A stretch of DNA of 64,000 nucleotides from Rhodopseudomonas palustris (GCF_003031265.1 NZ_CP019966.1:372001-436000); one strand, 5' to 3'; shown: positions 17,138 to 26,544, counted from the stretch's first letter. Numbers and translations: made by a program. Notes: a model not told the origin generated them from the sequence alone.

Positions 17138-18936
17138 GTCGCCGGCAGCCGGACGATGAAGCGGGCGCCGGCGATGGTCGGCTCGCCGTCCTCGCCGCGC
17201 GGGCCGACCCGGTTCTCAGCCCAGATCTTGCCGCCATGGGCTTCGACGATCTGCTTGGAGATCGACAGGCCGAGGCCCGAATTCTGGCCGAAGCCCTGGT
17301 GCGGGCGGTCGGTGTAGAAGCGCTCGAAGATCTTCTCGAATGCGTCGTCGCGAATGCCGGGGCCCTCGTCCTCGACGATGATCTCGATCTCGGTCTTGCG
17401 GCGGCGGCACAGGATGCGGACCTTGCCGCCTTCGCGCGAGAACGACTGCGCGTTCGACAGCAGATTGGAGATCACCTGGCCGAGCCGGGAGTCGTGGCCG
17501 GGCACCGAGAACTGATCGGCCGCCGCGCCGTCGAATTTCACCTCGACCAACGCGTTGTGGCCGAGCCGGGTCTCGTTGGCGACCAGCGTCAGCGTCGTCA
17601 GCAGCCGGCGCAGATCGACCTGCGCGGCATCCTGGCGCTGCAATTCGGCGTCGAGCCGGCTGGCGTCGGAAATGTCCGAGATCAGCCGGTCGAGTCGTTT
17701 GACGTCGTGTTCGATCACGCTGAGCAGTCGCGCCCGGCTGTTGTCGGTCTTGGCCAGCGGCAGCGTTTCCACCGCCGAGCGCAGCGAGGTCAGCGGGTTC
17801 TTCAATTCGTGGCTGACATCGGCGGCGAACCGCTCGATCGCCTCGATCCGGTTGTAGAGCGAGTCCGTCATGTCGCGCAGCGCGCCGGACAGATGCCCGA
17901 TCTCGTCGCGGCGCTTGGTGAAATCCGGGATCTCGACGCGGGCGCGGATGCGGCGGCGGACCCGCTCGGCGGCGTCGGCGAGACGGCGTACCGGACCGGC
18001 GATGGTCGAGGCCAGCAGCACCGACAGCACGAACATCACCACGGCGGCGACGCCGAACACTTTGAGGATCGCGAGCCGCTCGGCGGTGACCATCTGGTCG
18101 ATGTCGTCGCCCTGGGTCGACAGCATCAGCGAGCCGTAGATCGCGCGGAAGCGCTGCACCGGCACCGACACCGAGACGATCACTTCGCCGCGGTCGTTGA
18201 TGCGCACCATGCTGCTCTTCTGGCCTTTGAGCGACTGCGCGACTTCCTGATAGCCGTTGCCGTTCTCCGGCCCGAGCTCGCGATACAGCGGCAGGTCGCC
18301 GCGATTGAACCAGGTGCGGATCGCGATCATCGCCCGTTCGACGATGCCGGGCTTCTCGGCGGTCGGCGGCGGCAGCTCGAACCGCATCACGTCGCCGCGG
18401 CCATACAGGCTGCGGCTGTCGAGGATCAGCACGCCGTCGCGATCGTAGATCCGCGCGCGGGTCTTGGTCGGCGAGATCAGCCGCCGCAGCACCGGCGCGA
18501 CGCGCTCCGGATTGATCGGGAAATCCAGCACCGCATATTCGTCCGGCGGGCCGTAGCTCTCGCCGGGCTTGAGGTCGAGCAGCCGGTCGGGATCGATGGT
18601 GATGGTGTTGGTTTCGACCGTCGCCGAGGCGGCGATCGCGCCGGCGATGATTTCGGCCTGCACCAGCAGGCTCTGCGCGCGGGCGTCGATCAGTCCGGCG
18701 CGGAATTGCGACAGGTACAGAATGCTGGTCGACAGCGCGAGCAGGCCGGCGAGATTGAGCGACAGAATCCGCCGCGTCAGGCTCGAGAAGCTGAGCGTGA
18801 AGAAGAACTGACCGGTGCGGCGCACCCAGTCGAGCGGCCGCGGCCAACGGCGGCCGTGCACCGGAGTCTCGTCGCGCACCGAGGAATCATCGTCGGTGTC
18901 GCGGACATCTGGATCAGGCGAGGTGCGATCTAGCAA
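17134..18936 (-). CDS. chvG: sensor histidine kinase ChvG/ExoS
   Basis: A 600-aa membrane sensor kinase. It has a cytosolic N-terminus with about 50 charged residues, a first membrane span near residue 60, a periplasmic sensor domain, a second span near 300, HAMP, the dimerisation H-box FAADVSHELKNPLTSL, and ATPase motifs N (SNLLSNA), G1 (EDEGPGI) and G2 (GLGLSISKQI). In relatives this kinase senses acidity and envelope stress and is held in check by periplasmic ExoR. The longest frame begins with TTG at 18936. A GTG at 18876 is an alternative. It pairs with chvI directly upstream. Confidence 0.93.
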   Translation of the reverse strand: MLDRTSPDPDVRDTDDDSSVRDETPVHGRRWPRPLDWVRRTGQFFFTLSFSSLTRRILSLNLAGLLALSTSILYLSQFRAGLIDARAQSLLVQAEIIAGAIAASATVETNTITIDPDRLLDLKPGESYGPPDEYAVLDFPINPERVAPVLRRLISPTKTRARIYDRDGVLILDSRSLYGRGDVMRFELPPPTAEKPGIVERAMIAIRTWFNRGDLPLYRELGPENGNGYQEVAQSLKGQKSSMVRINDRGEVIVSVSVPVQRFRAIYGSLMLSTQGDDIDQMVTAERLAILKVFGVAAVVMFVLSVLLASTIAGPVRRLADAAERVRRRIRARVEIPDFTKRRDEIGHLSGALRDMTDSLYNRIEAIERFAADVSHELKNPLTSLRSAVETLPLAKTDNSRARLLSVIEHDVKRLDRLISDISDASRLDAELQRQDAAQVDLRRLLTTLTLVANETRLGHNALVEVKFDGAAADQFSVPGHDSRLGQVISNLLSNAQSFSREGGKVRILCRRRKTEIEIIVEDEGPGIRDDAFEKIFERFYTDRPHQGFGQNSGLGLSISKQIVEAHGGKIWAENRVGPRGEDGEPTIAGARFIVRLPAT

Positions 18937-19041
18937 TGGCCATCAGCCCGATGGTTACCGACACGCGCCAAGCGCGCGTCGCGGATTGTAGCGCAATGCA
19001 GCGACATCGTCAGCCGCAGCGCCGGCGACATGCCGCCCCGA

Positions 19042-19743
19042 TCAGATTTCCTTGAAACGATAGCCGACGCCGTACAGCGTCTCGATCATCTCGAACTCGT
19101 CGTCGACCGCCTTGAACTTCTTGCGCAGCCGCTTGATGTGGCTGTCGATGGTTCGGTCGTCGACATAGACTTGGTCGTCATAGGCTGCGTCCATCAAGGC
19201 ATTGCGGCTCTTCACCACGCCGGGCCGGGTCGCCAGCGCCTGCAGGATCAGGAATTCGGTGACCGTCAGGGTCACCGGCTCGTTCTTCCAGGTGCAGGTA
19301 TGGCGCTCCGGGTCCATCCGCAGCGGGCCGCGGTCGAGCGCCTTGGCGTCGTTCTCCTTCGGAGCCGCCGCCGGGTCCTTCGGCGCCGAGCGCCGCAGCA
19401 CGGCCTTGACGCGCTCCACCAGCAGCCGCTGCGAGAACGGCTTCCGGATGAAATCGTCGGCGCCCATCTTCAGGCCGAACAGCTCGTCGATCTCCTCGTC
19501 CTTGGAGGTGAGGAAGATCACCGGCAGGTCTGACTTCTGCCGCAGCCGGCGCAGCGTTTCCATGCCATCCATCCGCGGCATCTTGATGTCGAGGATGGCA
19601 AGGTCGGGCGGCGTGGTCCGGAAGCCGTCGAGCGCAGAGGCGCCGTCGGTGTAGGTCATGATCCGGTAGCCTTCGGCTTCCAGCGCGATCGAGACCGAAG
19701 TCAGAATGTTGCGGTCGTCGTCGACCAAAGCGATTGTAGGCAT
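19042..19743 (-). CDS. chvI: response regulator ChvI (OmpR family)
   Basis: A 233-aa two-domain regulator. The receiver has acidic residues in LVDDDRN, the phospho-acceptor Asp in [13 protein letters not shown] and Lys in FLTSKDEE. It is followed by a winged-helix DNA-binding domain with the [16 protein letters not shown] recognition segment. The start at 19743 ([10 protein letters not shown]) has AGAAG upstream and begins directly at the receiver fold. It is the partner of ChvG and probably controls envelope, exopolysaccharide and acid responses. Confidence 0.94.
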   Translation of the reverse strand: MPTIALVDDDRNILTSVSIALEAEGYRIMTYTDGASALDGFRTTPPDLAILDIKMPRMDGMETLRRLRQKSDLPVIFLTSKDEEIDELFGLKMGADDFIRKPFSQRLLVERVKAVLRRSAPKDPAAAPKENDAKALDRGPLRMDPERHTCTWKNEPVTLTVTEFLILQALATRPGVVKSRNALMDAAYDDQVYVDDRTIDSHIKRLRKKFKAVDDEFEMIETLYGVGYRFKEI

Positions 19744-19976
19744 GAGGCTTCTTTCCGAAACGGCGTGGCGAGACAGCGAAACGATTCGGCGATCCGCGGT
19801 GTGAGGTGGCCCAGAAAGCACAGTCAACGAGCAATGCAAGCTGGGCTGAAATGTGGCCGGTTCCGAATTCGCGCGATCGGGCCAAGCCGGCCCTGATATA
19901 TGCCGGTTTTTCGGGCTGCAAAGGGCCCAACCTGCCAATCCTTGGCAGGAACTGAACTCCAATCGACAGGTGTTCG

Positions 19977-20711
19977 ATGCAGCCGACCCCCGATTTCAGC
20001 GCCCCCAAGCTCGCCAAATCGCTGCTGCGCCGCCGCCGCGAGGGCGCGCTGGCGACCCTGATGGAAAAGGACGGTGCGCCGTATTGCTCACTGGTCAATC
20101 TCGCCAGCCATCCCGACGGCTCGCCGCTGCTGCTGATCTCCCGCCTTGCGATCCACACCCGCAACGTCCTGGCCGACCCGCGGGTATCGCTGATGCTGGA
20201 TGAGCGGAGTGCCGGCGACCCGCTCGAGGGCGCGCGGATCATGTTGGTCGGCAAGGTCGTTGCGGCGCGCCCCGACGAACTGCCGCTGTGGCGGCGGCGG
20301 TATCTCGCGGCGCATCCCGGGGCAGAGGGCTACATCGACTTCGCCGATTTCTCACTGTTCAAGATCGAGAGCTCGGGGCTGCATCTGGTGGCCGGGTTCG
20401 GCCGCATCCTCGACCTTTCGCCCGACCGTTACTTGACCGACCTGACCGGCGCAGAGGCGCTGCTCGAGGTCGAGGCTTCGGCGGTCGAGCACATCAATGC
20501 CGATCATCCAGATACAATGAAGTTGTACGCAACTCAGCTACTCGGCGTCGGCGAAGCCGACTGGCGCTGCACCGGCATCGACCCCGAAGGTCTAGATCTG
20601 CAATGTGAGCGTGCGACCCTGCGGCTCGACTTTCCATCTCGCGTGGAAAACTCTGTTGCATTGCGGGACATGCTGAAACGCATGGCTGACATTGCCCGCA
20701 AAACGGAATGA
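19977..20711 (+). CDS. HugZ-like FMN-binding split-barrel protein (pyridoxamine 5'-phosphate oxidase-related)
   Basis: A 244-aa protein with an N-terminal split barrel (residues about 10-150: [35 protein letters not shown] is the start of the fold) and a C-terminal DUF2470-type domain with the histidine-bearing [10 protein letters not shown]. This two-domain architecture is that of HugZ haem oxygenases and related proteins. No haem-uptake genes are near, so haem degradation is a family-level inference only. It diverges from chvI, with 233 bp between the starts. Confidence 0.75.
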   Translation: MQPTPDFSAPKLAKSLLRRRREGALATLMEKDGAPYCSLVNLASHPDGSPLLLISRLAIHTRNVLADPRVSLMLDERSAGDPLEGARIMLVGKVVAARPDELPLWRRRYLAAHPGAEGYIDFADFSLFKIESSGLHLVAGFGRILDLSPDRYLTDLTGAEALLEVEASAVEHINADHPDTMKLYATQLLGVGEADWRCTGIDPEGLDLQCERATLRLDFPSRVENSVALRDMLKRMADIARKTE

Positions 20712-20899
20712 CTTGAGCCAGCGCAATGTCGCTCGGCGGTAAACGAAATAATGCCGGCCGGGTTGGCAAACCCCTCGTTCGCCACTATTCAGTCGCCCCA
20801 CTGGATCAGGGCGGTATATATTGACGTTACCGCGGCCAGTGATGCGCGTTGGCGGCAATCGCGCGATCGAGACAACGCGGATTCGAGGAGGATCTATTC

Positions 20900-22513
20900 G
20901 TGCAAGAGACGGGCGTGCATAACGGTGCTTACGGCACCGACAAATTCGGCCTCAAAAATCTCAAAGGCGTGTACTGGAACTTCGGTGCACCTCAGCTCTA
21001 TGAGCACGCCCTGAAGAACAGCGAAGCGGTGTTGTCGTCGGATGGCGCGCTTGTCGCGGACACCGGCGTGTTCACCGGTCGCAGCCCGAAGGACAAGTTC
21101 ACGGTGCGCGACGCCACCACCGAAAACACCATGTGGTGGGGTGGTAATCAGTCGATCACTGCCGAGCAGTTCGAGACGCTGTATCAGGACTTCCTCAAGC
21201 ACGCCGAAGGCATGACCCTGTTCGCGCAGGACCTGTACGGCGGCGCCGATCCGACCTTCCGCATCAAGACCCGCGTTTACACCGAGCTCGCCTGGCACTC
21301 GCTGTTCATCCGCACGCTGCTGCGCCGTCCCGAGCGCGCCGAGCTGGAGAACTTCGTTCCCGAGCTGACGCTGATCGATTTGCCGAGCTTCCGCGCTGAT
21401 CCGAAGCGCCATGGCTGCCGCTCCGAAAACGTCGTCGCGATCGACTTCGCCCGTAAGATCGTGCTGATCGGCGGCACTCAGTACGCCGGTGAAATGAAGA
21501 AGAGCGTGTTCACCACGCTGAACTACTACCTGCCCGAGAAGGGCGTGCTGCCGATGCACTGCTCGGCCAACGTCGGCCCGAACGGCGACACCGCGATCTT
21601 CTTCGGCCTGTCCGGCACCGGCAAGACCACCCTGTCGGCCGATCCGAACCGCACGCTGATCGGCGACGACGAGCACGGCTGGGGCAAGGACGGCGTCTTC
21701 AACTTCGAAGGCGGCTGCTACGCCAAGTGCATCAAGCTGTCGGCCGAGAACGAGCCGGAAATCTACGCCGCCTCGACCCGCTTCGGCGCCGTGCTCGAGA
21801 ACGTCGTGCTCGGCGACATCGACCGCAAGCCGGACTTCGACGACGGCTCCAAGACCGAGAACACCCGCTCGGCCTATCCGCTCGAGTCGATCCCGAATGC
21901 GTCGCTGACCGGCCGCGCCGGCCAGCCGAAGAACGTGGTGATGCTCGCTGCCGACGCGTTCGGCGTGATGCCGCCGATCGCCAAGCTGACCCCGGCGCAG
22001 GCGATGTATCACTTCCTGTCGGGCTACACCGCCAAGGTGGCCGGCACCGAGCGTGGCGTCACCGAGCCGACCCCGGAATTCTCGACCTGCTTCGGCTCGC
22101 CGTTCCTGCCGCGCGATCCGTCGGTGTACGGCAACATGCTGCGCGAGCTGATCGCCAAGCACAATGTCGACTGCTGGCTGGTCAACACCGGCTGGACCGG
22201 CGGCATCTACGGCACCGGCCACCGCATGCCGATCAAGGTGACCCGCGCGCTGCTGACCGCGGCGCTCGACGGCTCCTTGCGCAACGTCGAATTCCGCACC
22301 GATCCTTACTTCGGCTTCGCGGTCCCGACCGCGCTGCCGGGCGTGCCGAGCGAAATCCTCGACCCGGTGAAGACCTGGGCCGACAAGGCGGCGTTCGACA
22401 CCACCGCCCGCAAGCTGGTCGGCATGTTCCAGAAGAACTTCGCCAAGTTCGAAGCGCAGGTCGACGCCGAAGTCCGCGCCGCCGCGCCGGACGTCAAGAT
22501 GGCCGCCGAATAA
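20900..22513 (+). CDS. pckA: phosphoenolpyruvate carboxykinase (ATP)
   Basis: A 537-aa enzyme that turns oxaloacetate into phosphoenolpyruvate, the committing step of gluconeogenesis. It has the PCK P-loop [16 protein letters not shown] near residue 240, kinase-2 GDDEHGW and the arginine segment GRSPKDKF. The start is GTG at 20900, placed by a GAGGAGG Shine-Dalgarno at 20885-20891 and by family length; the longer frame from 20849 is not conserved-looking. A strong terminator follows. Adjacency to the regulatory PTS and chvIG is common in alphaproteobacteria. Confidence 0.96.
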   Translation: MQETGVHNGAYGTDKFGLKNLKGVYWNFGAPQLYEHALKNSEAVLSSDGALVADTGVFTGRSPKDKFTVRDATTENTMWWGGNQSITAEQFETLYQDFLKHAEGMTLFAQDLYGGADPTFRIKTRVYTELAWHSLFIRTLLRRPERAELENFVPELTLIDLPSFRADPKRHGCRSENVVAIDFARKIVLIGGTQYAGEMKKSVFTTLNYYLPEKGVLPMHCSANVGPNGDTAIFFGLSGTGKTTLSADPNRTLIGDDEHGWGKDGVFNFEGGCYAKCIKLSAENEPEIYAASTRFGAVLENVVLGDIDRKPDFDDGSKTENTRSAYPLESIPNASLTGRAGQPKNVVMLAADAFGVMPPIAKLTPAQAMYHFLSGYTAKVAGTERGVTEPTPEFSTCFGSPFLPRDPSVYGNMLRELIAKHNVDCWLVNTGWTGGIYGTGHRMPIKVTRALLTAALDGSLRNVEFRTDPYFGFAVPTALPGVPSEILDPVKTWADKAAFDTTARKLVGMFQKNFAKFEAQVDAEVRAAAPDVKMAAE

Positions 22514-22540
22514 GCGCGCCGGCGATCGATTGAATACGAA

Positions 22541-22566
22541 GGGCGGCCCGCAAGGCCGCCCTTTTT
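22541..22566 (+). terminator. rho-independent terminator of pckA
   Basis: An 8-bp perfect stem (GGGCGGCC / GGCCGCCC) with a short loop, followed directly by five T residues, 28 bp after the pckA stop. It separates pckA from the convergent gene at 22600. Confidence 0.88.
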
Positions 22567-22599
22567 CTTGGCCGTGTGCCGGACACCCGGCAACGACGA

Positions 22600-23475
22600 T
22601 TACTTCAGCGACGCGGTCTTGCCGGTGGCGATGGTCGTCACCGCGCCGTCTTCGAGGCTGATCCGATAGACCTCGCGCAGCACGTTGCCGGCAAAGCCGA
22701 GCTCGACGATCGACACGGTTTTGAAGGTGGCGTCGATGCCGTCCGGCAGGATCTGGTTGAACTCCTTGGCGGCCTGATTCATCTGCGCCTGCAGCTCCGG
22801 CGTGAACTTGGCCATGCTGTAAACCAGCGTGGTGTGCGGATTGTGCGAGCGCAGCTCCTTGCCGTCCTTGACGACGTTGACGCCGCTGACGCCGACGGTG
22901 CGGACCAGATCCTTGGCGGCGTCGCCCATCGCCGCATAGACCGGGCCGGTGCAGCGCGGCAGCGGGCCGTCGCGCAGCGGAGTCAGCGCCGCGGTCGCGG
23001 TGGTGTTGAACGCCATCATGTCGTCGAAGCTCTTGCCTTCCTTGACAACACCGAGGTCGAACCACCACGGACGGCCGGCGCCTTTGGCGGCTTCGGTGGT
23101 GTAGAACGTCTTCAGCTTGACGGTGAGCACCGGCGGCAGCTTCGGCATCGCCGCCAGCATCTTCTCCGGCGTCGCCGGATCGGCGCTGTGGACGTGCACC
23201 ACGGTGACGTGCGGGATGTTGAACATCTGCGCTTCGGTGTCGAGCTTGGCGTTCAGCAGCTTTTCTTTCAGCGGGCCGCGGATGGTGTTGTCGAGCACGT
23301 CGTTGACGTTCTGCGGCAGCGTGTAGACCAGGCCGAAAGTGCGAGCGTGATCGCGGAATTCGGATTTCGACAGCGCGCTGTTGTCGATCGTGCCATCGGC
23401 GGCAGCGGCGACGCCGGCGGAGACCGCCACGGCGATGAGCGCGGAAGTAATCGAAGTCAGCAAGGTGTTGCGCAT
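22600..23475 (-). CDS. secreted 2H-phosphoesterase-like protein
   Basis: A 291-aa protein with a Sec signal peptide (residues 1-26, ending GVAAAA). Two H-x-T-hydrophobic motifs are visible: PHVTVVHV at residues 88-95 and PHTTLVYS at 213-220. Paired HxT/S motifs about 125 residues apart are the signature of the 2H phosphoesterase fold (RNA ligase/cyclic phosphodiesterase-like). A periplasmic location is unusual for that superfamily. Both motifs look intact, so an active enzyme is possible. The substrate is unknown. I base the assignment on the motifs only and know of no characterised relative. Confidence 0.55.
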   Translation of the reverse strand: MRNTLLTSITSALIAVAVSAGVAAAADGTIDNSALSKSEFRDHARTFGLVYTLPQNVNDVLDNTIRGPLKEKLLNAKLDTEAQMFNIPHVTVVHVHSADPATPEKMLAAMPKLPPVLTVKLKTFYTTEAAKGAGRPWWFDLGVVKEGKSFDDMMAFNTTATAALTPLRDGPLPRCTGPVYAAMGDAAKDLVRTVGVSGVNVVKDGKELRSHNPHTTLVYSMAKFTPELQAQMNQAAKEFNQILPDGIDATFKTVSIVELGFAGNVLREVYRISLEDGAVTTIATGKTASLK

Positions 23476-23766
23476 GAGTTGGCCCTTGGTGGGAACTGAA
23501 CGGAGGCGATGCGATCGCGCAGGCGCGGTCCGGATCGGGCGCGACGTGCGATCCGCATCAGGCGGTCGATGACGAGACATCGACTGCGAATTACCGATGC
23601 TGCATGACAGTGCTGTTGCAGACGCCCCGCCGCGGCCTGAGGCGCACTGTCGCAGATCGGCGCGACGGCGCCCGCCCGATCGTCGCGTTGGATGACAAAG
23701 TGGCCGCAACACCGCCTCGTTTCGTCCTGATACATATCGCGCAAATCTTTGCGTAGCAGGTGATGA

Positions 23767-24642
23767 ATGATCGATCGGCGTGAATTGATGAAGGCGGCGA
23801 CGGGGCTTGCCGGCTTAGGCCTGTTCGGCAGTTCCGCCGCGCTGGCAGCCGACGCACTCGCCGATACGTGCGCGCGGCTCGAAGCCGGCAGCAGCGGCCG
23901 GCTCGGTGTCGGCGTGCTCGATACCGCCAGCGGCCGCATGATCGGTCATCGTCTCGACGAGCGGTTTCCGATGTGCAGCACCTTCAAGGCGCTCGCCGCC
24001 GGTCTGGTGCTGGCGCGGGTCGACCGCAGGCAGGACAACCTCGATCGCCGGGTCAACTACACCAAGTCGGATCTCGTCACCTATTCGCCGGCGACCGAGA
24101 AACACGTCGAGGGCGGCATGACGATTGCCGAGCTGTGCGAGGCCGCGGTCACGCTGAGCGACAACACCGCCGGCAATCTGTTGCTGGCGAGCTTCGGCGG
24201 GCCGGCCGGGCTCACGGCGTTCGCGCGATCACTCGGCGACGAGACCACGCGGCTCGATCGCATCGAAACGGAACTTAACGAAGCCCTGCCCGGCGATCCG
24301 CGCGACACGACCTCGCCGCGTGCGATGGCGCAGACTCTGCGCGCGCTCACGCTGGCCGATGCCCTATCGGCGACGTCGCGCGCGCAACTGATTGCTTGGC
24401 TGAAGGCCAACACCACCGGCGGCACCCGCCTGCGGGCCGGCGTGCCGTCCGGCTGGGTCGTGGCGGACAAGACCGGCACCGGAGACCACGGCACTGCCAA
24501 CGACGTCGCCGTGCTCTGGCCGCCGCAGCGTGCGCCGCTGATCGTCACGGTGTATCTCACCGGCGCGGCGGTGGCGCGCGATCAGCAGAACAAGATCATT
24601 GCGGATGTCGGCGCCGCGGTGGCGGACGCCATGCGCGGCTGA
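23767..24642 (+). CDS. class A serine beta-lactamase, Tat-exported
   Basis: A 291-aa enzyme that hydrolyses beta-lactams in the periplasm. Catalytic elements are all present: STFK (Ser71, Lys74 here), SDN at 131-133, the omega-loop Glu in ETELNEALPGDPRDTTSP and KTGTGDHGTANDVAV with KTG at 235-237. The N-terminus DRRELMKAATGLAGLGLF is a twin-arginine signal. A cysteine (Cys70) precedes the nucleophile, as in some carbapenemases, but the partner Cys after KTG is absent. No AmpR/PenR-type regulator lies next to it. Chromosomal resident gene by its GC and codon use. Confidence 0.93.
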   Translation: MIDRRELMKAATGLAGLGLFGSSAALAADALADTCARLEAGSSGRLGVGVLDTASGRMIGHRLDERFPMCSTFKALAAGLVLARVDRRQDNLDRRVNYTKSDLVTYSPATEKHVEGGMTIAELCEAAVTLSDNTAGNLLLASFGGPAGLTAFARSLGDETTRLDRIETELNEALPGDPRDTTSPRAMAQTLRALTLADALSATSRAQLIAWLKANTTGGTRLRAGVPSGWVVADKTGTGDHGTANDVAVLWPPQRAPLIVTVYLTGAAVARDQQNKIIADVGAAVADAMRG

Positions 24643-24738
24643 GCCGCGCGAGGGCGCGGACGAGCCCGGCCATGACGGCAACTGATGAAAATGACGCGCT
24701 CGAAACAGCCGCCGAGGGGCAGCCGCGAGCGCGATGCC

Positions 24739-25101
24739 TCAGCTTCGCTTGGCCGTGCCGGTGACGAGCTGGGTCTGGCCGGTGGCCGGATCGGTGACGA
24801 CGTTGCGGATCGAGGCGGTGTCGTTCTTGCCGAGCGCGAACTTGGTATCGCCGATCCGGAACGAGCCGTCCTTGATCAGCACGCTCTGATACTTCACCGT
24901 GCCTTCGCTTTGATACTTCACCTGCGCGCGGAAGCCCTGCACGTCGGAGACGGTGATCGAGAACTTCTTGGTGTTCGAATAGGTGCCGGTCCAGGTGCCG
25001 TTGTAGAGCGCCGGATCGACATTGACGTATTTGGTCTTCGACGGCGTCTGCAGCGCCGCGGACGTATAACCCGACGCCAGCACGCTCATGATGTCAGCCA
25101 T
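24739..25101 (-). CDS. hypothetical protein, 120 aa, beta-rich
   Basis: A small soluble protein beginning MADIMSVLASGYTSAAL with no signal peptide. The middle (NGTWTGTYSNTKKFSITVSDVQGFRAQVKYQ) alternates polar and hydrophobic residues as in a beta-barrel or lipocalin-like fold. No known domain is recognised. Codon use matches the host. It is convergent with the beta-lactamase gene, about 96 bp between ends. ATG at 25101 is preferred; 25089 is an alternative. Confidence 0.65.
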   Translation of the reverse strand: MADIMSVLASGYTSAALQTPSKTKYVNVDPALYNGTWTGTYSNTKKFSITVSDVQGFRAQVKYQSEGTVKYQSVLIKDGSFRIGDTKFALGKNDTASIRNVVTDPATGQTQLVTGTAKRS

Positions 25102-25280
25102 CGCGCGGCTCCCATGACGAATCTCGCCCGGGCACTCCACACCCGGCGGGTTAACAGTGTGTTAAGGATTGGCGCGTCGGTTGGCCACAGCCCCTGCGCC
25201 GGCGATGTAGCTCCTGTCTTAATCGCTGTAATCGGCGCCCACGACCGACAGCTGCGTCCCCTCGGTCCGGGCATTAGGCT

Positions 25281-25304
25281 TCCTCCTTTCAAGACCAAGG
25301 AGGA
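25281..25304 (+). promoter_or_regulatory. hairpin that buries the Shine-Dalgarno of the 15-aa ORF
   Basis: TCCTCCTT (25281-25288) and AAGGAGGA (25297-25304) are perfectly complementary over 8 bp with an 8-nt loop. The 3' arm is a near-ideal Shine-Dalgarno, 4 nt before the ATG at 25309. Such an arrangement can act as a thermosensor or other translational switch. Only the pairing is seen; function is inferred. Confidence 0.45.
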
Positions 25305-25308
25305 TTGC

Positions 25309-25356
25309 ATGGATTACATCTGTGTTTTCAGGGCGCTCATCGGCTTCGCAACGTGA
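25309..25356 (+). CDS. possible 15-aa leader peptide or small protein
   Basis: The ORF reads MDYICVFRALIGFAT and stops with TGA. It has the strongest Shine-Dalgarno seen in the window (AAGGAGGA), which is itself paired in a hairpin. No plus-strand gene follows: rpoH converges on it 102 bp further on. It could be a small hydrophobic peptide, the remnant of a longer gene, or chance. No homologue is known to me. Confidence 0.3.
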   Translation: MDYICVFRALIGFAT

Positions 25357-25402
25357 ACGCCGCGATACGGCAGTGGTCCGCGCGCGATGCGAGCGCGCAA
25401 AC

Positions 25403-25427
25403 AAAAACCCCGCCGGTGAGGGCGGGG
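25403..25427 (-). terminator. rho-independent terminator of rpoH
   Basis: On the minus strand a 7-bp stem (CCCCGCC / GGCGGGG) is followed by TTTTTGTTTG, 31 bp after the rpoH stop. It is a canonical intrinsic terminator. Confidence 0.85.
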
Positions 25428-25458
25428 TTCGTAGCTTTCGGTCTATCGCGGCGTGCGA

Positions 25459-26358
25459 TCAGTGCGCGGCTTCCAGCGCCGCCTGCTCCTGGCGGGCGAT
25501 GGTGCCCTTGACGGCGCTCTGCACCTTCTCGAACGCCCGCACCTCGATCTGGCGCACGCGCTCGCGCGACACGCCGAACTCGGCGGCGAGATCTTCCAGC
25601 GTCATCGGCTCGTCGGCGAGGCGGCGGGCCTCGAAGATCCGCCGTTCGCGCGGGTTGAGCACCTGGATCGCGCCGTTCAGCGCGGCCCGGCGCTGGTCGA
25701 GCTCTTCGTGCTCGGCCATCACGGCTTCCTGGCTCGGCGACTGATCGACCAGCCAGTCCTGCCATTCGCCCGGCTCGCCATCGTCACGGATCGGCGCGTT
25801 GAGCGAGGCGTCGCCGCCGAGGCGGCGGTTCATGTCGACCACGTCCTGCTCGGTGACGCCGAGACGGGTCGCGATCAGCTTGACCTGGTCGGGATGCAGA
25901 TCACCCTCGTCCAGCGCCGAGATCTTGCTCTTCGCCTTACGCAGGTTGAAGAACAGCTTCTTCTGGTTCGCGGTGGTCCCCATCTTCACAAGTGACCACG
26001 AACGCAGGATGTACTCTTGAATCGACGCCTTGATCCACCACATCGCGTAGGTGGCGAGGCGGAAGCCCTTCTCGGGCTCGAACCGCTTCACTGCCTGCAT
26101 CAGGCCGACGTTGCCTTCGGAGACGACTTCGGAAATCGGCAGGCCATAGCCGCGGTAGCCCATCGCGATCTTGGCGACGAGGCGAAGGTGGCTGGTGACG
26201 AGTTGATGCGCCGCGTCGCGATCACCGTGTTCGCGCCAGCGCTTGGCGAGCATGTACTCTTGGCCGGGCTCGAGCATCGGAAACTTGCGGATTTCCGCAA
26301 GGTAACGAGCGAGGCCGGATTCTCCGTTGAGGACCGGGAGCGTAGCAGCACGGGCCAT
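25459..26358 (-). CDS. rpoH: RNA polymerase heat-shock sigma factor (sigma-32)
   Basis: A 299-aa sigma factor that directs transcription of heat-shock genes. Region 2 is seen in SEGNVGLMQAVKRFEPEKGFRLATYAMWWIKASI, the RpoH box in NQKKLFFNLRK, and region 4 with its helix-turn-helix in EDLAAEFGVSRERVRQIEVRAF. Length and order match alphaproteobacterial RpoH. It follows rluD on the same strand after 221 bp, which holds an inverted repeat at 26524-26544 and presumably its own promoter. Confidence 0.96.
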   Translation of the reverse strand: MARAATLPVLNGESGLARYLAEIRKFPMLEPGQEYMLAKRWREHGDRDAAHQLVTSHLRLVAKIAMGYRGYGLPISEVVSEGNVGLMQAVKRFEPEKGFRLATYAMWWIKASIQEYILRSWSLVKMGTTANQKKLFFNLRKAKSKISALDEGDLHPDQVKLIATRLGVTEQDVVDMNRRLGGDASLNAPIRDDGEPGEWQDWLVDQSPSQEAVMAEHEELDQRRAALNGAIQVLNPRERRIFEARRLADEPMTLEDLAAEFGVSRERVRQIEVRAFEKVQSAVKGTIARQEQAALEAAH

Positions 26359-26523
26359 TCAGCGCCCTCCAATTGGGTTTCAGGCCCCCGATAGCGGGCG
26401 GCCAGGCAGACAGATCGCTGTGTCAAAGCCGACCGGCCTGCGATGTTCCGCGTTGGGCCATCCCAACGCACCTGCAATATACAATACGTTAGTCGCGCAA
26501 GTTTAGTTACGGTCTTGTCACGT

Positions 26524-26544
26524 CGTTGTTACGCCGCAACAACG
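26524..26544. promoter_or_regulatory. inverted repeat between rluD and rpoH
   Basis: CGTTGTT (26524-26530) and AACAACG (26538-26544) are perfect 7-bp inverses around a 7-nt GC-rich centre. The repeat lies 35 bp after the rluD stop and about 165 bp before the rpoH start. There is no T-run, so an operator or mRNA stem is as likely as a terminator. Confidence 0.35.

Noticed and set aside
17041-18933. A 630-codon frame on the plus strand
   Set aside because: Antisense to chvG, whose kinase motifs are unmistakable.
20894-23068. A 724-codon open frame on the minus strand
   Set aside because: It is antisense to the clearly assigned pckA and runs into another gene's frame. Composition is shadow-like.
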